A DNA stretch of 9,768 nt from DASTCC01 sp035711465 (GCA_035711465.1 DASTCC010000177.1:1-9768), one strand, 5' to 3'; counted from the first letter of the stretch, positions 1-7,290 are shown. Translations and numbers: made by a program. Notes: generated by a model from the sequence alone, not told the origin.

Positions 1-501
1 GCCGGGGCGCACGATCACGAGATCGCCGGCGCGCACCTCCTCGGTGCGCACCACCATGTCGGTGCCGTGGCGACGGACGGTCGCGGTGTCCGCGGCGAGC
101 GTCATCAGGCGCCGGATCGCGTGGCGGGCCCGATCCATCGACAGCACCTCGAGCTGCTGCGCGACCGCGAACAGCCAGACCACGGCCGCCGCCTCGAACC
201 ACTCGCCGAGGACCCCGGCGCCGATGACCGCGATCACCATGAGCGTGTTGATGTCGAGGATCCGCCGCTGGATCGCCGCGTACGCCCGTCGAGCCGGGCC
301 GACGATGGTGACGGCGATGACGACGAGAAATGCGACGACCGCCGCGGCCGGCCAGCCCATCCAGTCGAACACCGCGCCGAGTCCGAGCGCCGCGCCGGCG
401 CCGGCGATGAGCACGGCATTCGCGGAAAACAGCCGCGGCCTCTCCGGCGTCTTATGAGCCTGGGTGGTCTCGCACCCGCCGCCGCAGCAGCTCTCGCTCA
501 T
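1..501 (-). CDS. Heavy-metal translocating P1B-type ATPase, N-terminal part (runs off the left edge)
   Basis: Translating the minus strand from ATG at 501 gives 167 uninterrupted residues that continue past base 1. The enzyme would pump a soft or transition metal cation (Zn/Cd/Pb/Co type) out of the cytoplasm using ATP. Visible features are a short Cys-rich start (MSESCCGGGC), hydrophobic helices at about residues 27-45, 51-68 and 85-113 (the last containing DINTLMVIA and GEWFEAAAVVWLF), then SMDRARHAIRRLM and the start of the actuator domain (residues 132-167, ending GDLVIVRPG). These match the ZntA/CadA branch. The phosphorylation site (DKTG) and the CPC membrane motif lie outside the window, so metal specificity cannot be read. 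No full HMA metal-binding domain precedes the first helix. The start overlaps the sensor gene's stop by 4 nt, and a GAGGAG ribosome site lies at 507-512, five bases upstream. The upstream sensor implies metal-induced expression. Confidence 0.9.
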   Translation of the reverse strand, partial: MSESCCGGGCETTQAHKTPERPRLFSANAVLIAGAGAALGLGAVFDWMGWPAAAVVAFLVVIAVTIVGPARRAYAAIQRRILDINTLMVIAVIGAGVLGEWFEAAAVVWLFAVAQQLEVLSMDRARHAIRRLMTLAADTATVRRHGTDMVVRTEEVRAGDLVIVRPG

Positions 502-887
502 GCGGGCTCCTCTTCGACGTGCTTGCGCGTGTCGTGGAGCAGGCCGATGACGTGGTGATCGTCGAGCGAGTAATAGGCGAGGCGGCCGGCGCGGCGGACG
601 CGGACGAGTCGCGCGCCGCGCAACAGACGCAACTGATGGGAAACCGCGGATTCGCTCAGGCCGACCAGACCAGCCAGATCGCAGACGCAACGTTCGCCGT
701 GCGTCAGCGCATCGAGCAGCCGTACCCGAGTAGGATCACCGAGGAGCTTGAAGACCTCGGCAACCGACTCGACGGCGCTGGCGCCGAGCAGCAACCCGCG
801 GATCCGGTCGAGCGCGGCCGCGTCGGCTTCGTGGCGGTCGGTACACGAGACGTCGGTATCGGCGTCCCGCTTGAGAGTAGCGGTCAC
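498..887 (-). CDS. ArsR/SmtB-family metal-sensing transcriptional repressor
   Basis: This 129-residue protein is a winged-helix dimeric repressor that releases DNA when it binds metal. The core runs from about residue 42 (VAEVFKLLGDPTRVRLLDAL) through the recognition helix (SESAVSHQLRLLRGARLV, 78-95) to the wing (RRAGRLAYYSL, 98-108). Two metal-ligand sets are visible. Cys67-Val-Cys69-Asp70 matches the alpha-3 ELCVCDL motif of CadC/SmtB, with Cys15 and His19 as possible N-terminal partners. Asp110, His112, His123 and Glu126 match in spacing the alpha-5 zinc site of SmtB (D104, H106, H117, E120). The start is GTG at 887: an in-frame TAG lies two codons upstream, and the nearby ATG at 889 is followed at once by TGA. 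Its stop overlaps the ATPase start, so both genes are one operon, and the palindrome just upstream indicates autoregulation. The family is certain; zinc, cadmium or lead as inducer is inference. Confidence 0.95.
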   Translation of the reverse strand: MTATLKRDADTDVSCTDRHEADAAALDRIRGLLLGASAVESVAEVFKLLGDPTRVRLLDALTHGERCVCDLAGLVGLSESAVSHQLRLLRGARLVRVRRAGRLAYYSLDDHHVIGLLHDTRKHVEEEPA

Positions 888-895
888 ATCCTATG

Positions 896-923
896 AATAT
901 ATGAACAGTTGTTCATATGTCAA
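896..923 (-). promoter_or_regulatory. Sigma-70-type promoter of the metal-sensor/ATPase operon
   Basis: On the minus strand a perfect TTGACA -35 box (923-918) and a TATATT -10 box (901-896) are separated by 16 nt. The expected transcription start, about 7 nt downstream of the -10 box, falls near 888-890, almost on the GTG start codon at 887. The mRNA would therefore have almost no leader. The metal-sensor operator occupies the spacer, so bound repressor would block RNA polymerase. Confidence 0.8.
899..918. promoter_or_regulatory. SmtB/ArsR-type operator palindrome
   Basis: Bases 899-918 form a perfect 9-2-9 inverted repeat, ATATGAACA-GT-TGTTCATAT. It matches in form the imperfect 12-2-12 operators (core TGAACA..TGTTCA) known for zinc and cadmium sensors of the SmtB/CzrA group. 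It lies between the -35 and -10 boxes of the divergently placed sensor gene. Binding by the sensor encoded at 498-887 is inferred from position and motif. Confidence 0.85.
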
Positions 924-935
924 GATATCTGAAAG

Positions 936-964
936 TTGACACCTCTTTTCACGTGTTATTAGGA
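936..964 (+). promoter_or_regulatory. Possible promoter for the ABC exporter operon
   Basis: A perfect TTGACA hexamer sits at 936-941 on the plus strand, about 125 nt before the first gene of the exporter operon. At the right distance (17 nt) the -10 position reads TTAGGA, a poor match, so the assignment rests mainly on the -35 hexamer. The remainder of the gap up to 1066 shows no clear operator or RNA element apart from a GGAG ribosome site at 1058-1061. Confidence 0.25.
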
Positions 965-1066
965 TTTTTGCGCTGATACGGAATAAAACCCGCCTGTCCG
1001 CTCAACCGGTGCGTCTCTAGCCCGGTCCTGGGATTCAATGACTGGCTGCGATTTCATGGAGCGCTC

Positions 1067-2074
1067 ATGATCGAGGTTCAACACCTCACGAAACGCTACG
1101 GCCCGGTGACCGCCGTCGACGACGTCAGTTTCCGCGTCGAACGCGGCGAGATTCTCGGCTTCCTCGGCCCGAACGGCGCCGGCAAGACGACGACGATGCG
1201 CGTGCTGACCGGCTACATGCCGGCCACCGAGGGCTCGGCGATCGTCGCCGGACACGACGTCTTCGCCGAGCCGATCGCCGCGAAGCGGAAGATCGGCTAC
1301 CTGCCCGAGACGCCGCCGCTCTACCCCGACATGACGGTGCGCGAGTACCTGCACTTCGTCGCCAACATCAAGATCGGCGCGCTCTCGAAGGCTGACCGGT
1401 CGATGCGCGTCGATCACGTGATGAAACAGACGCACGTCGACGACATGGCCAACCGGCACTGCGCGAAGCTCTCGAAGGGCTACAAGCAGCGCGTCGGCCT
1501 CGCCCAGGCGCTCATCCACGATCCCGAGGTGCTGATCCTCGACGAGCCGACCGCCGGCCTCGACCCGAAGCAGATCATCGAGACCCGGGACCTGATCCGC
1601 GGGCTGGCCGGCAACCACACGATCGTCCTGAGCACGCACATCCTGCCGGAGGTCGCGCAGACCTGCCAGCGCGTGGTCATCATCAACCGCGGCCGTGTCG
1701 TCGCCGTCGACTCGCCGGAGAACCTCACGCATCAGCTCAAGGGCGCGGCGACGCTCTACGTGCAGGTCGACGCCGACGGCGACGTCGAGAGCGCGTTGCG
1801 GACGCTGCCGGGCGTGAGCAAGGTCAGCCCGGTCGATCGTCACGAGGGCCGGCAGGGCATCGAGATCGAATCGGAGCCCGATCGCGACGTGCGTCGCGAC
1901 GTCGCGCGCGCCATCGTCGATCGCGGCTGGGGCCTGCTCGAGCTGCGGCCGATGCGGCTGAGCCTCGAGGAGATCTTCCTGCAGCTGACCACCGAGGAAA
2001 CCGCCGCCGATCAGGGGCAGCAGGCGCCGCCAGCCGATGCCGCTTCCGCCGCGAGCGAGGTGCAGCATGGCTAG
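1067..2074 (+). CDS. ABC transporter ATP-binding protein (GldA/NatA-like)
   Basis: This 335-residue protein is the ATPase engine of an ABC-2 type exporter. All nucleotide-binding motifs are present: Walker A GPNGAGKTT (34-42), a Q-loop region reading GYLPE (77-81, Glu rather than Gln, common in this subgroup), the signature LSKGYKQR (135-142), Walker B VLILDEP (155-161) with the D-loop AGLD after it, and the switch histidine in LSTHIL (His191). After about residue 225 comes a C-terminal extension of the kind often found in drug, sodium and gliding-type ABC ATPases, ending in a Gln/Ala-rich tail (about 311-335). The start ATG has GGAG five bases upstream (1058-1061). The gene overlaps the permease start by 8 nt, so the two are translationally coupled. 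The following genes make it the GldA-like member of a GldA-GldF-GldG set. The substrate is unknown. Confidence 0.95.
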   Translation: MIEVQHLTKRYGPVTAVDDVSFRVERGEILGFLGPNGAGKTTTMRVLTGYMPATEGSAIVAGHDVFAEPIAAKRKIGYLPETPPLYPDMTVREYLHFVANIKIGALSKADRSMRVDHVMKQTHVDDMANRHCAKLSKGYKQRVGLAQALIHDPEVLILDEPTAGLDPKQIIETRDLIRGLAGNHTIVLSTHILPEVAQTCQRVVIINRGRVVAVDSPENLTHQLKGAATLYVQVDADGDVESALRTLPGVSKVSPVDRHEGRQGIEIESEPDRDVRRDVARAIVDRGWGLLELRPMRLSLEEIFLQLTTEETAADQGQQAPPADAASAASEVQHG

Positions 2075-2846
2075 CAGTCTTCACAACGTCAAGGCGATCG
2101 CCGCGAAGGAGTTGCGCAGCTACTTCGCCTCGCCGGTCGCGTGGGTGATGATGGCGCTCTTCGCTTTCATCTTCGGGTGGTTCTTCATCAACTACGTCTG
2201 GTTCTTCGTCAACCAGAGCATGCGCGGCGGGTTCGGCGGCGCGCCGCCGACGGTCAACCTCAACAACGAGCTGATCCGGCCGCTCCTGAGCAACGCCAGC
2301 GTCCTGATCCTCTTCCTGCTGCCGATGGTGACGATGCGCACCTACTCGGAAGAGAAACGCTCTGGCACGATCGAGCTGCTGCTCACCGCGCCGCTCAAGG
2401 ACGCCGAGATCGTCTTCGGCAAGTTCTTCGGCGTCGTCGGCCTCTACGCGGCGCTGATGGCGGTGACGCTGCTCTACGTGCTGGTGCTGTTCGTCTACGG
2501 CAGCCCGCAGTGGAAGCCGCTGATCTCCGGCTACCTCGGGCTGTTCCTGATGGGCAGCTGCTTCATCTCCATGGGCCTCTTCATCTCGAGCACGACCAAG
2601 AATCAGATGGTCGCCGGCGCGGCGACGTTCGTCTTCGCGCTGCTCTTCTGGGTGATCAACTGGGCGGCCGAGAGCGCCGGGCCGACGATTGGCCCGATCC
2701 TGTCGTACCTGTCGATCACCGAGCACTTCGACGACTTCGGCAAGGGCGTCATCGACACCAAGCACGTCATCTTCTACCTGAGCTTCATCGCGTTCGGGCT
2801 GTTCCTGACGCTGAAGTCGGTGGACACCGATCGGTGGAGGGGCTAG
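2067..2846 (+). CDS. ABC-2 type permease (GldF-like)
   Basis: This 259-residue integral membrane protein is the channel-forming partner of the upstream ATPase. Six hydrophobic segments are visible at about residues 24-48, 74-90, 118-145, 152-175, 181-199 and 232-250. Between the second and third lies MRTYSEEKRSGTIELLLTAPL-type sequence (90-110), the cytoplasmic coupling motif of ABC-2 permeases that include GldF and NosY. Asn-, Gly- and Pro-rich sequence (49-68) forms the loop after helix 1. I chose ATG 2067 over an in-frame ATG at 2037 because the protein then begins with the usual amphipathic MASSLHNVKAIAAKELRSYF and has a GAGG-type ribosome site at 2057-2060. The extra ten residues of the longer form look like coding spill-over from the ATPase gene. 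The next gene starts three bases after its stop. Confidence 0.92.
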   Translation: MASSLHNVKAIAAKELRSYFASPVAWVMMALFAFIFGWFFINYVWFFVNQSMRGGFGGAPPTVNLNNELIRPLLSNASVLILFLLPMVTMRTYSEEKRSGTIELLLTAPLKDAEIVFGKFFGVVGLYAALMAVTLLYVLVLFVYGSPQWKPLISGYLGLFLMGSCFISMGLFISSTTKNQMVAGAATFVFALLFWVINWAAESAGPTIGPILSYLSITEHFDDFGKGVIDTKHVIFYLSFIAFGLFLTLKSVDTDRWRG

Positions 2847-2848
2847 CC

Positions 2849-4450
2849 GTGAAACAGATCGTCGGACTCTTCGGCTGGCTCGGCCTGGTGCTCGTCCTCG
2901 CGGCGCTGGCGCTGCGCTTCATCCGTCCGGAGATGGAAAGCACGCGCTACGGCCTGACCGTCGCCGGCCTGGTGGTCACCGGGCTCTACGTCCTGTCGCA
3001 GTGGCGCGACATCGCGCGCTCCTTCCAGGGCCGCAACGTCAAATACGGATCGATCGCCGCCGGCAGCGTCGTCATCTTCCTGGCGATTCTCATCGGCATC
3101 AACTGGATCGGATCGCGCCAGAACAAGCGCTGGGACCTGACGTCCGAGCAGCAGTTCTCGCTCTCCGATCAGAGCAAGCAGGTCGTCGCCGAGCTGCAGA
3201 AGCCGCTGCACGTCATCGTCTTCTACGACGGCGGGCAGAGCCGCGAGAACGACTACCGCGACAAGCTCGACCAGTACGCCTACATGTCGACGCAGATCTC
3301 GGTCGAGTACATGGACGCGATGCGCGACCCGACGCGGGCGCAGGGCCTCGGCGTGAACCAGCTGCCGACCGTGATCCTGCAGTACGACGGACGCACCGAG
3401 CGCTCGACCTCCGTTGACGAGCAGTCGCTCACCAACGCGCTGAAGAAGGTCGTGCTTGGACAGACCAAGAAGGTCTACTTCCTCCAGGGCCACGGCGAGC
3501 GCGACATCACCGGCGGCCAGGATCCCGGCGGGTATTCCGGCGCGGCGACCGCGCTCAAGGACGACAACTTCGAGACCGCGCCGCTGGTGCTCGCGCAGGC
3601 CGGCAAGGTGCCCGACGACGCGACCGTCATCGTCGCCGCCGGTCCGACCAGCGACTTCCTGGCCGGCGAGCTCGATCTGATCAAGGCGTATCTCGCCAAG
3701 GGCGGCAAGCTGCTGCTGATGATCGATCCGGTCGCGCCCGACCAGAAGAGCGAGCCGACCGGCGCGATTGCCCTTGCCGCCGAATGGGGCGCCAAGGTCG
3801 GCAATGATCTCATCGTCGACGCCAGCGGCCTGGGTCAGCTCGTCGGCGGCGGCGCGGAGACGCCGGTCGCGATGCCGGCGGCCCATCCGATCACCAACAA
3901 CTTCCGCGAGATGTCCGCGTTCCGAGTGGCGCGGTCGGTGACGCCGATCGAGGGCGGCGCCAACGGACACTTCCCGCAGAAGGTCGTCGAGTCGGGCCCG
4001 CAGAGCTGGGCGGAGACGGATCTGAAGGGGCTCTACTCGAGCGGGCGGCCCGAGAAGCAGCTCGACAAGGGCGACACGGCCGGTCCGCTGCCGATCGCCG
4101 TCGCCGTGTCCGCGGCGGTGACGACGCCGGCTCCGCCGCCAGCGGCCGACGGCACGACGCCGCCGCCAGCCGATGCGCCCAAGCCCGAGACGCGCGTGGT
4201 GATCGTCGGCGACAGCGACTTCGCCGGCAACCGGATGATGGGCATTCCCGGCAACCGCAACCTGTTCCTGAACATGGTGAACTGGCTGGCGCAGCAGGAG
4301 AACCTGATCGCGGTCCGGCCGAACAACCCGGGAACGACGCCGTTCGCGATGACGCTGGATCAGGCCAATCAGATCATGTGGCTGACCATCTTCATCATTC
4401 CCGGCCTGCTGCTCGCGTACGGCGTGCGCGTGTGGTGGAAGCGGCGGTAG
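2849..4450 (+). CDS. GldG-family membrane-anchored ABC accessory protein
   Basis: This 533-residue protein belongs to the GldG-like component of ABC-2 systems (uncharacterised ABC transport family). Three hydrophobic segments lie near the N terminus (about 4-24, 36-52, 68-88). They are followed by the family hallmark RWDLTSEQQFSLSDQS (94-109), a large extracytoplasmic domain with KVYFLQGHGERD (208-219) and KLLLMIDP (287-294), and a last helix at about 507-527 ending in WWKRR. A Pro/Ala-rich stretch (about 425-446) separates the main domain from VVIVGDSDFAGN (450-461). In gliding Bacteroidetes GldG works with GldA and GldF in an ABC complex; homologues occur widely in non-gliding bacteria with no settled function. 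Start: GTG at 2849 with GGAGG eight bases upstream (2836-2840). Other upstream starts in this frame would overlap the permease heavily and give Arg-rich non-protein-like sequence. Confidence 0.9.
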   Translation: MKQIVGLFGWLGLVLVLAALALRFIRPEMESTRYGLTVAGLVVTGLYVLSQWRDIARSFQGRNVKYGSIAAGSVVIFLAILIGINWIGSRQNKRWDLTSEQQFSLSDQSKQVVAELQKPLHVIVFYDGGQSRENDYRDKLDQYAYMSTQISVEYMDAMRDPTRAQGLGVNQLPTVILQYDGRTERSTSVDEQSLTNALKKVVLGQTKKVYFLQGHGERDITGGQDPGGYSGAATALKDDNFETAPLVLAQAGKVPDDATVIVAAGPTSDFLAGELDLIKAYLAKGGKLLLMIDPVAPDQKSEPTGAIALAAEWGAKVGNDLIVDASGLGQLVGGGAETPVAMPAAHPITNNFREMSAFRVARSVTPIEGGANGHFPQKVVESGPQSWAETDLKGLYSSGRPEKQLDKGDTAGPLPIAVAVSAAVTTPAPPPAADGTTPPPADAPKPETRVVIVGDSDFAGNRMMGIPGNRNLFLNMVNWLAQQENLIAVRPNNPGTTPFAMTLDQANQIMWLTIFIIPGLLLAYGVRVWWKRR

Positions 4451-4468
4451 ACGCACGAGGACGAGACG

Positions 4469-5842
4469 ATGCGTGGCGGACGATCTCTGCTGATTCTGCT
4501 GGTCGTGGCCCTGGGCCTCGGCGCTTACATCTACTTCGTCGAGGCCAAGCGCGACCCGAACGCGTCGACGACCAAGCGCGACAAGGTGTTCGCCGTCGAG
4601 CCGGGAACGATCGAAGAGATCGAAGTCCGATCGGAGTCCGGCCAGGTCACCCGGGCGAAGAAGGAGGGCGCCGACTGGAAGATCGTCGCGCCCGCCGAGC
4701 TTCCCGCCGACGCCGCGCAGATCGGCTCGCTCGTCACCGCGCTCGAGTCGCTCGAGTCCGAGCGCACCGTCGACGAGAACCCGTCATCGATGGCGCCGTA
4801 CGGCCTGGAGCCGGCGCGCTTCTCAGTCGCGTTCCGCAAGAGCGGGGAGACGACGATGCACAAGCTCGACGTCGGCGCGAAGACGCCCACCGGCGGCGAT
4901 CTCTACGCGCGCATCGAGGGACAGTCGAAGCTGATCCTGATCGCCTCCTACCTCGAGAACACGTTCAACCGGGCGACGTTCGATCTGCGCGACAAGACCG
5001 CGCTGAAGTTCACCCGTGACGACGCCGACTCGCTCAAGCTCGAGGCCACGGGCGTGCCGACCCGCACGCTGGTGCGCCAGGGCAACGAATGGAAGCTGAC
5101 CTCGCCGGTCGAGGCGCGGGCCGACTTCAACGGCGCCGACGGCCTCGTCGGGCGCCTCTTCCAGCTGCAGATGAAGGCGCTCACCGCCGACGACGGCACC
5201 GCCGATCTGAAGAAGTACGGCCTCGACGAGCCGCAGGCGGTCGCGACCGTCGGCGCCGGCTCGAGCCAGGCGGCGATCGCCCTCGGCGGCAAAGCCGACG
5301 ACACCACCGTCTACGCGCGCGACCTGTCGCGGCCGATGATCTTCACGGTCGAGTCGACGCTGCTCGACGACCTCAAGCGCGCCGCGGACGACTTCCGCAT
5401 GAAGGACGTGTTCGACTTCCGCTCCTTCAATGCCACCGGCCTCGACGTGACCTTGAACGGGCAGGCGGCGTCGTTCGCGAAGGAGAAGCCGGCCCCGGCC
5501 GCCGATGCCAAGGACGCCAGCGCTTCGCCGATCGAGACCTGGAAGCAGACCAGGCCGGAAGCGAAGGACGTCGATCAGACGAAGATGAACGACGTGCTGT
5601 CGTCTCTTTCGAGCCTGCGCGCCTCGTCGTTCGCCGCCAAGGCCAACACCAGCGGCGACGAGCTCGTCATCACCGCGCGTTATGGCACCGCCGACAAGCC
5701 CAGCACCGAGACCGTGACCTTCCGCAAGTCGGGCGACGTCGTCCACGCCATCGTCGCCGGCCAGCCGGGCGCCGCGGTGATCGCAACCGCCGACTTCGAC
5801 GCCGCGGTGACGAAGCTCAAGGACCTCGCCGGCCTCAAGTGA
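4469..5842 (+). CDS. DUF4340 domain-containing protein
   Basis: This 457-residue protein begins with a single hydrophobic helix (about residues 6-24, LLILLVVALGLGAYIYFVE), so it is probably anchored in the inner membrane with the rest outside the cytoplasm. The exported part has three related repeats, each opening with a Trp-Lys motif: DWKIVAPAELPADAAQIGSL (69-88), EWKLTSPVEARADFNGADGL (207-226) and TWKQTRPEAKDVDQTKMNDV (357-376). The first two also share a YGLEPA/YGLDEPQ motif (111-116, 250-256) and a RATFDLRDK/MKDVFDF ending. DUF4340 proteins commonly lie after GldG-like genes and are thought to assist the same ABC complex; their biochemical role is not known. The start ATG has GAGG eight bases upstream (4457-4460) and lies 18 nt after the GldG-like stop. 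The stop codon overlaps the GTG start of the next gene. Confidence 0.88.
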   Translation: MRGGRSLLILLVVALGLGAYIYFVEAKRDPNASTTKRDKVFAVEPGTIEEIEVRSESGQVTRAKKEGADWKIVAPAELPADAAQIGSLVTALESLESERTVDENPSSMAPYGLEPARFSVAFRKSGETTMHKLDVGAKTPTGGDLYARIEGQSKLILIASYLENTFNRATFDLRDKTALKFTRDDADSLKLEATGVPTRTLVRQGNEWKLTSPVEARADFNGADGLVGRLFQLQMKALTADDGTADLKKYGLDEPQAVATVGAGSSQAAIALGGKADDTTVYARDLSRPMIFTVESTLLDDLKRAADDFRMKDVFDFRSFNATGLDVTLNGQAASFAKEKPAPAADAKDASASPIETWKQTRPEAKDVDQTKMNDVLSSLSSLRASSFAAKANTSGDELVITARYGTADKPSTETVTFRKSGDVVHAIVAGQPGAAVIATADFDAAVTKLKDLAGLK

Positions 5843-7290
5843 CGCGCGCCGCGACCGCTCTCGTCGCGGCACTCTCGATCCTCGCGCCGCAAGCCGGCGC
5901 GTCGACGCCGCTCACCGCGACGCTCGACGGGATCTTCGCCGACCCCGTACTTGCCCGCGCGGTCATCGGCGTTCGCGTCGAATCGCTGCGCGACGGCCGC
6001 GTCATCTACAGCCGCAACGCCGCGACGCACGTGGTGCCGGCGTCGAACATGAAGATCGTCACCATGGCCGTGGCCGCCGAGCGCCTCGGCTGGGACTACA
6101 CGTTCGAAACCCGCCTCGAGGCCGCGGGCCGCGTCGCCGGGGGCGTCCTGACCGGCGACCTCGTCGTCACCGGCAGCGGCGATCCGACCATCGTCAGCGG
6201 CGACGGCGGTCCCTCGCCGGTGTTCGACGCCTGGGCCGACGCGCTCGTTGCGGCCGGCATCAGGAGCGTCGACGGCCGGCTGATCGGCGACGACAACGCG
6301 TTCGACGACGAGGGCATCGGCGCCGGATGGGCGTGGGACTATCTCGGCGACGGCTACGCGACCGGCACCGGCGCGCTCACCTACAACGAGAACATCGTCA
6401 CGGTCCGGACGCAGCCGGGCTCACGCGCCGGCGATCCGGTGTCGATCGAGGTCAAGCCGTCCGGACACGGACTGACGATCGTCAACCAGTTGACGACTGG
6501 CGCCGCCGGCTCGAGCGCGAGCGTGACGATGGCGCGACGGCCGGGCGACACGACGCTGACGATCCACGGCTCGCTGCCGGCCGGCGCGAAGCTGTCGACG
6601 CGCACCGCCGCGGTCGACAACCCGACGACGTTCTTCATCTCCGCGCTGTCGCTGGCGCTGGCGCGCCGCGGCATCGTCGTCCGCGACGGCGTGTTCGACA
6701 TCGACGCGATCGCGACCCCGGTGACGGGCGCGCGGACGCCGATCGCGAAGCGTACGTCGCTGCCGCTCTCGATCGTCGGCGCCGAGTTCCTGAAGGTCAG
6801 CCAGAATCTCTACGGCGAGACGCTGCTGAAGACGCTAGGACGCAGGGACGGCGCGCCCGGCACGGCCGAAGGCGGCCGGCAGGTCGTGCGCGAGACGCTG
6901 GCCAAGTGGGGCGTGCCGGACGACGCGATCGTGATGTACGACGGTTCGGGACTCTCCCGCTACAACTACGTCAGCGCCGACGCCATCGTCGCGATCCTGC
7001 GGCACGTCTGGGACGACGCGCGGCTGCGCGGGCCGTTCCTCGCTGCGCTTCCCGTCGGCGGCCACGACGGCACGCTCGACACGCGCATGAAGAACACGAT
7101 TCTCGACGGCAAGGTCCAGGCGAAGACGGGGACGATTGCGAACGTGCGATCGCTGTCAGGCTTTCTCGAGACCGCGAGCGGCGAGAAGCTCGTGTTCTCG
7201 ATGATCGCCAATCACTTCACGGCGCCGGGTGCGCGGATCGATGCGGTGGTGGAGAAGGCGCTGGCGGCGATTGCGGGGGAGCGACGCTGA
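5839..7290 (+). CDS. dacB: D-alanyl-D-alanine carboxypeptidase/endopeptidase (PBP4 family, peptidase S13)
   Basis: This 483-residue protein is a periplasmic low-molecular-mass penicillin-binding protein that cleaves terminal D-Ala and D-Ala-containing cross-links in peptidoglycan. The N terminus is a signal peptide (MTRAATALVAALSILAPQAGA, cleavage likely after Ala21). The active-site motif SxxK is Ser69-Asn-Met-Lys72 in VPASNMKIVT. DGSGLSRYN (368-376) occupies the place of the second motif, and Lys429-Thr-Gly431 (QAKTGT) is the KTG box. GDLVVTGSGDPT (about 111-122) and YNENIV are also typical of S13 enzymes, and the length agrees with E. coli DacB. The start is GTG at 5839: the stop of the upstream gene and this start share the four bases GTGA, and the signal peptide follows directly. 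As last gene of the exporter operon it ties the ABC/GldG-like complex to cell-wall remodelling; that link is inference. Confidence 0.93.
   Translation: MTRAATALVAALSILAPQAGASTPLTATLDGIFADPVLARAVIGVRVESLRDGRVIYSRNAATHVVPASNMKIVTMAVAAERLGWDYTFETRLEAAGRVAGGVLTGDLVVTGSGDPTIVSGDGGPSPVFDAWADALVAAGIRSVDGRLIGDDNAFDDEGIGAGWAWDYLGDGYATGTGALTYNENIVTVRTQPGSRAGDPVSIEVKPSGHGLTIVNQLTTGAAGSSASVTMARRPGDTTLTIHGSLPAGAKLSTRTAAVDNPTTFFISALSLALARRGIVVRDGVFDIDAIATPVTGARTPIAKRTSLPLSIVGAEFLKVSQNLYGETLLKTLGRRDGAPGTAEGGRQVVRETLAKWGVPDDAIVMYDGSGLSRYNYVSADAIVAILRHVWDDARLRGPFLAALPVGGHDGTLDTRMKNTILDGKVQAKTGTIANVRSLSGFLETASGEKLVFSMIANHFTAPGARIDAVVEKALAAIAGERR

Noticed and set aside
67..558. Plus-strand open frame across the metal ATPase and sensor junction
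   Set aside because: Arg/Asp/His-rich shadow. The minus-strand reading gives clear P-type ATPase and ArsR sequence.
2037..2066. Longer start for the permease
   Set aside because: The ten extra residues (MPLPPRARCS) read like out-of-frame ATPase sequence. ATG 2067 has a better ribosome site and a typical amphipathic start.
959..2068. Long open frame on the minus strand opposite the ABC ATPase
   Set aside because: It is Arg/Asp/His/Leu-rich shadow coding typical of GC-rich DNA, with no ribosome site, and lies over a gene with all ABC motifs intact.
2843..4456. 537-codon open frame on the minus strand opposite the GldG-like gene
   Set aside because: Its composition (Arg, His, Asp, Gly, Val) is that of a mirror frame. 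The plus-strand frame has helices and family motifs.
4823..5872. 349-codon minus-strand open frame opposite the DUF4340 gene
   Set aside because: Shadow of the plus-strand gene, with no recognisable motif and an implausible composition.
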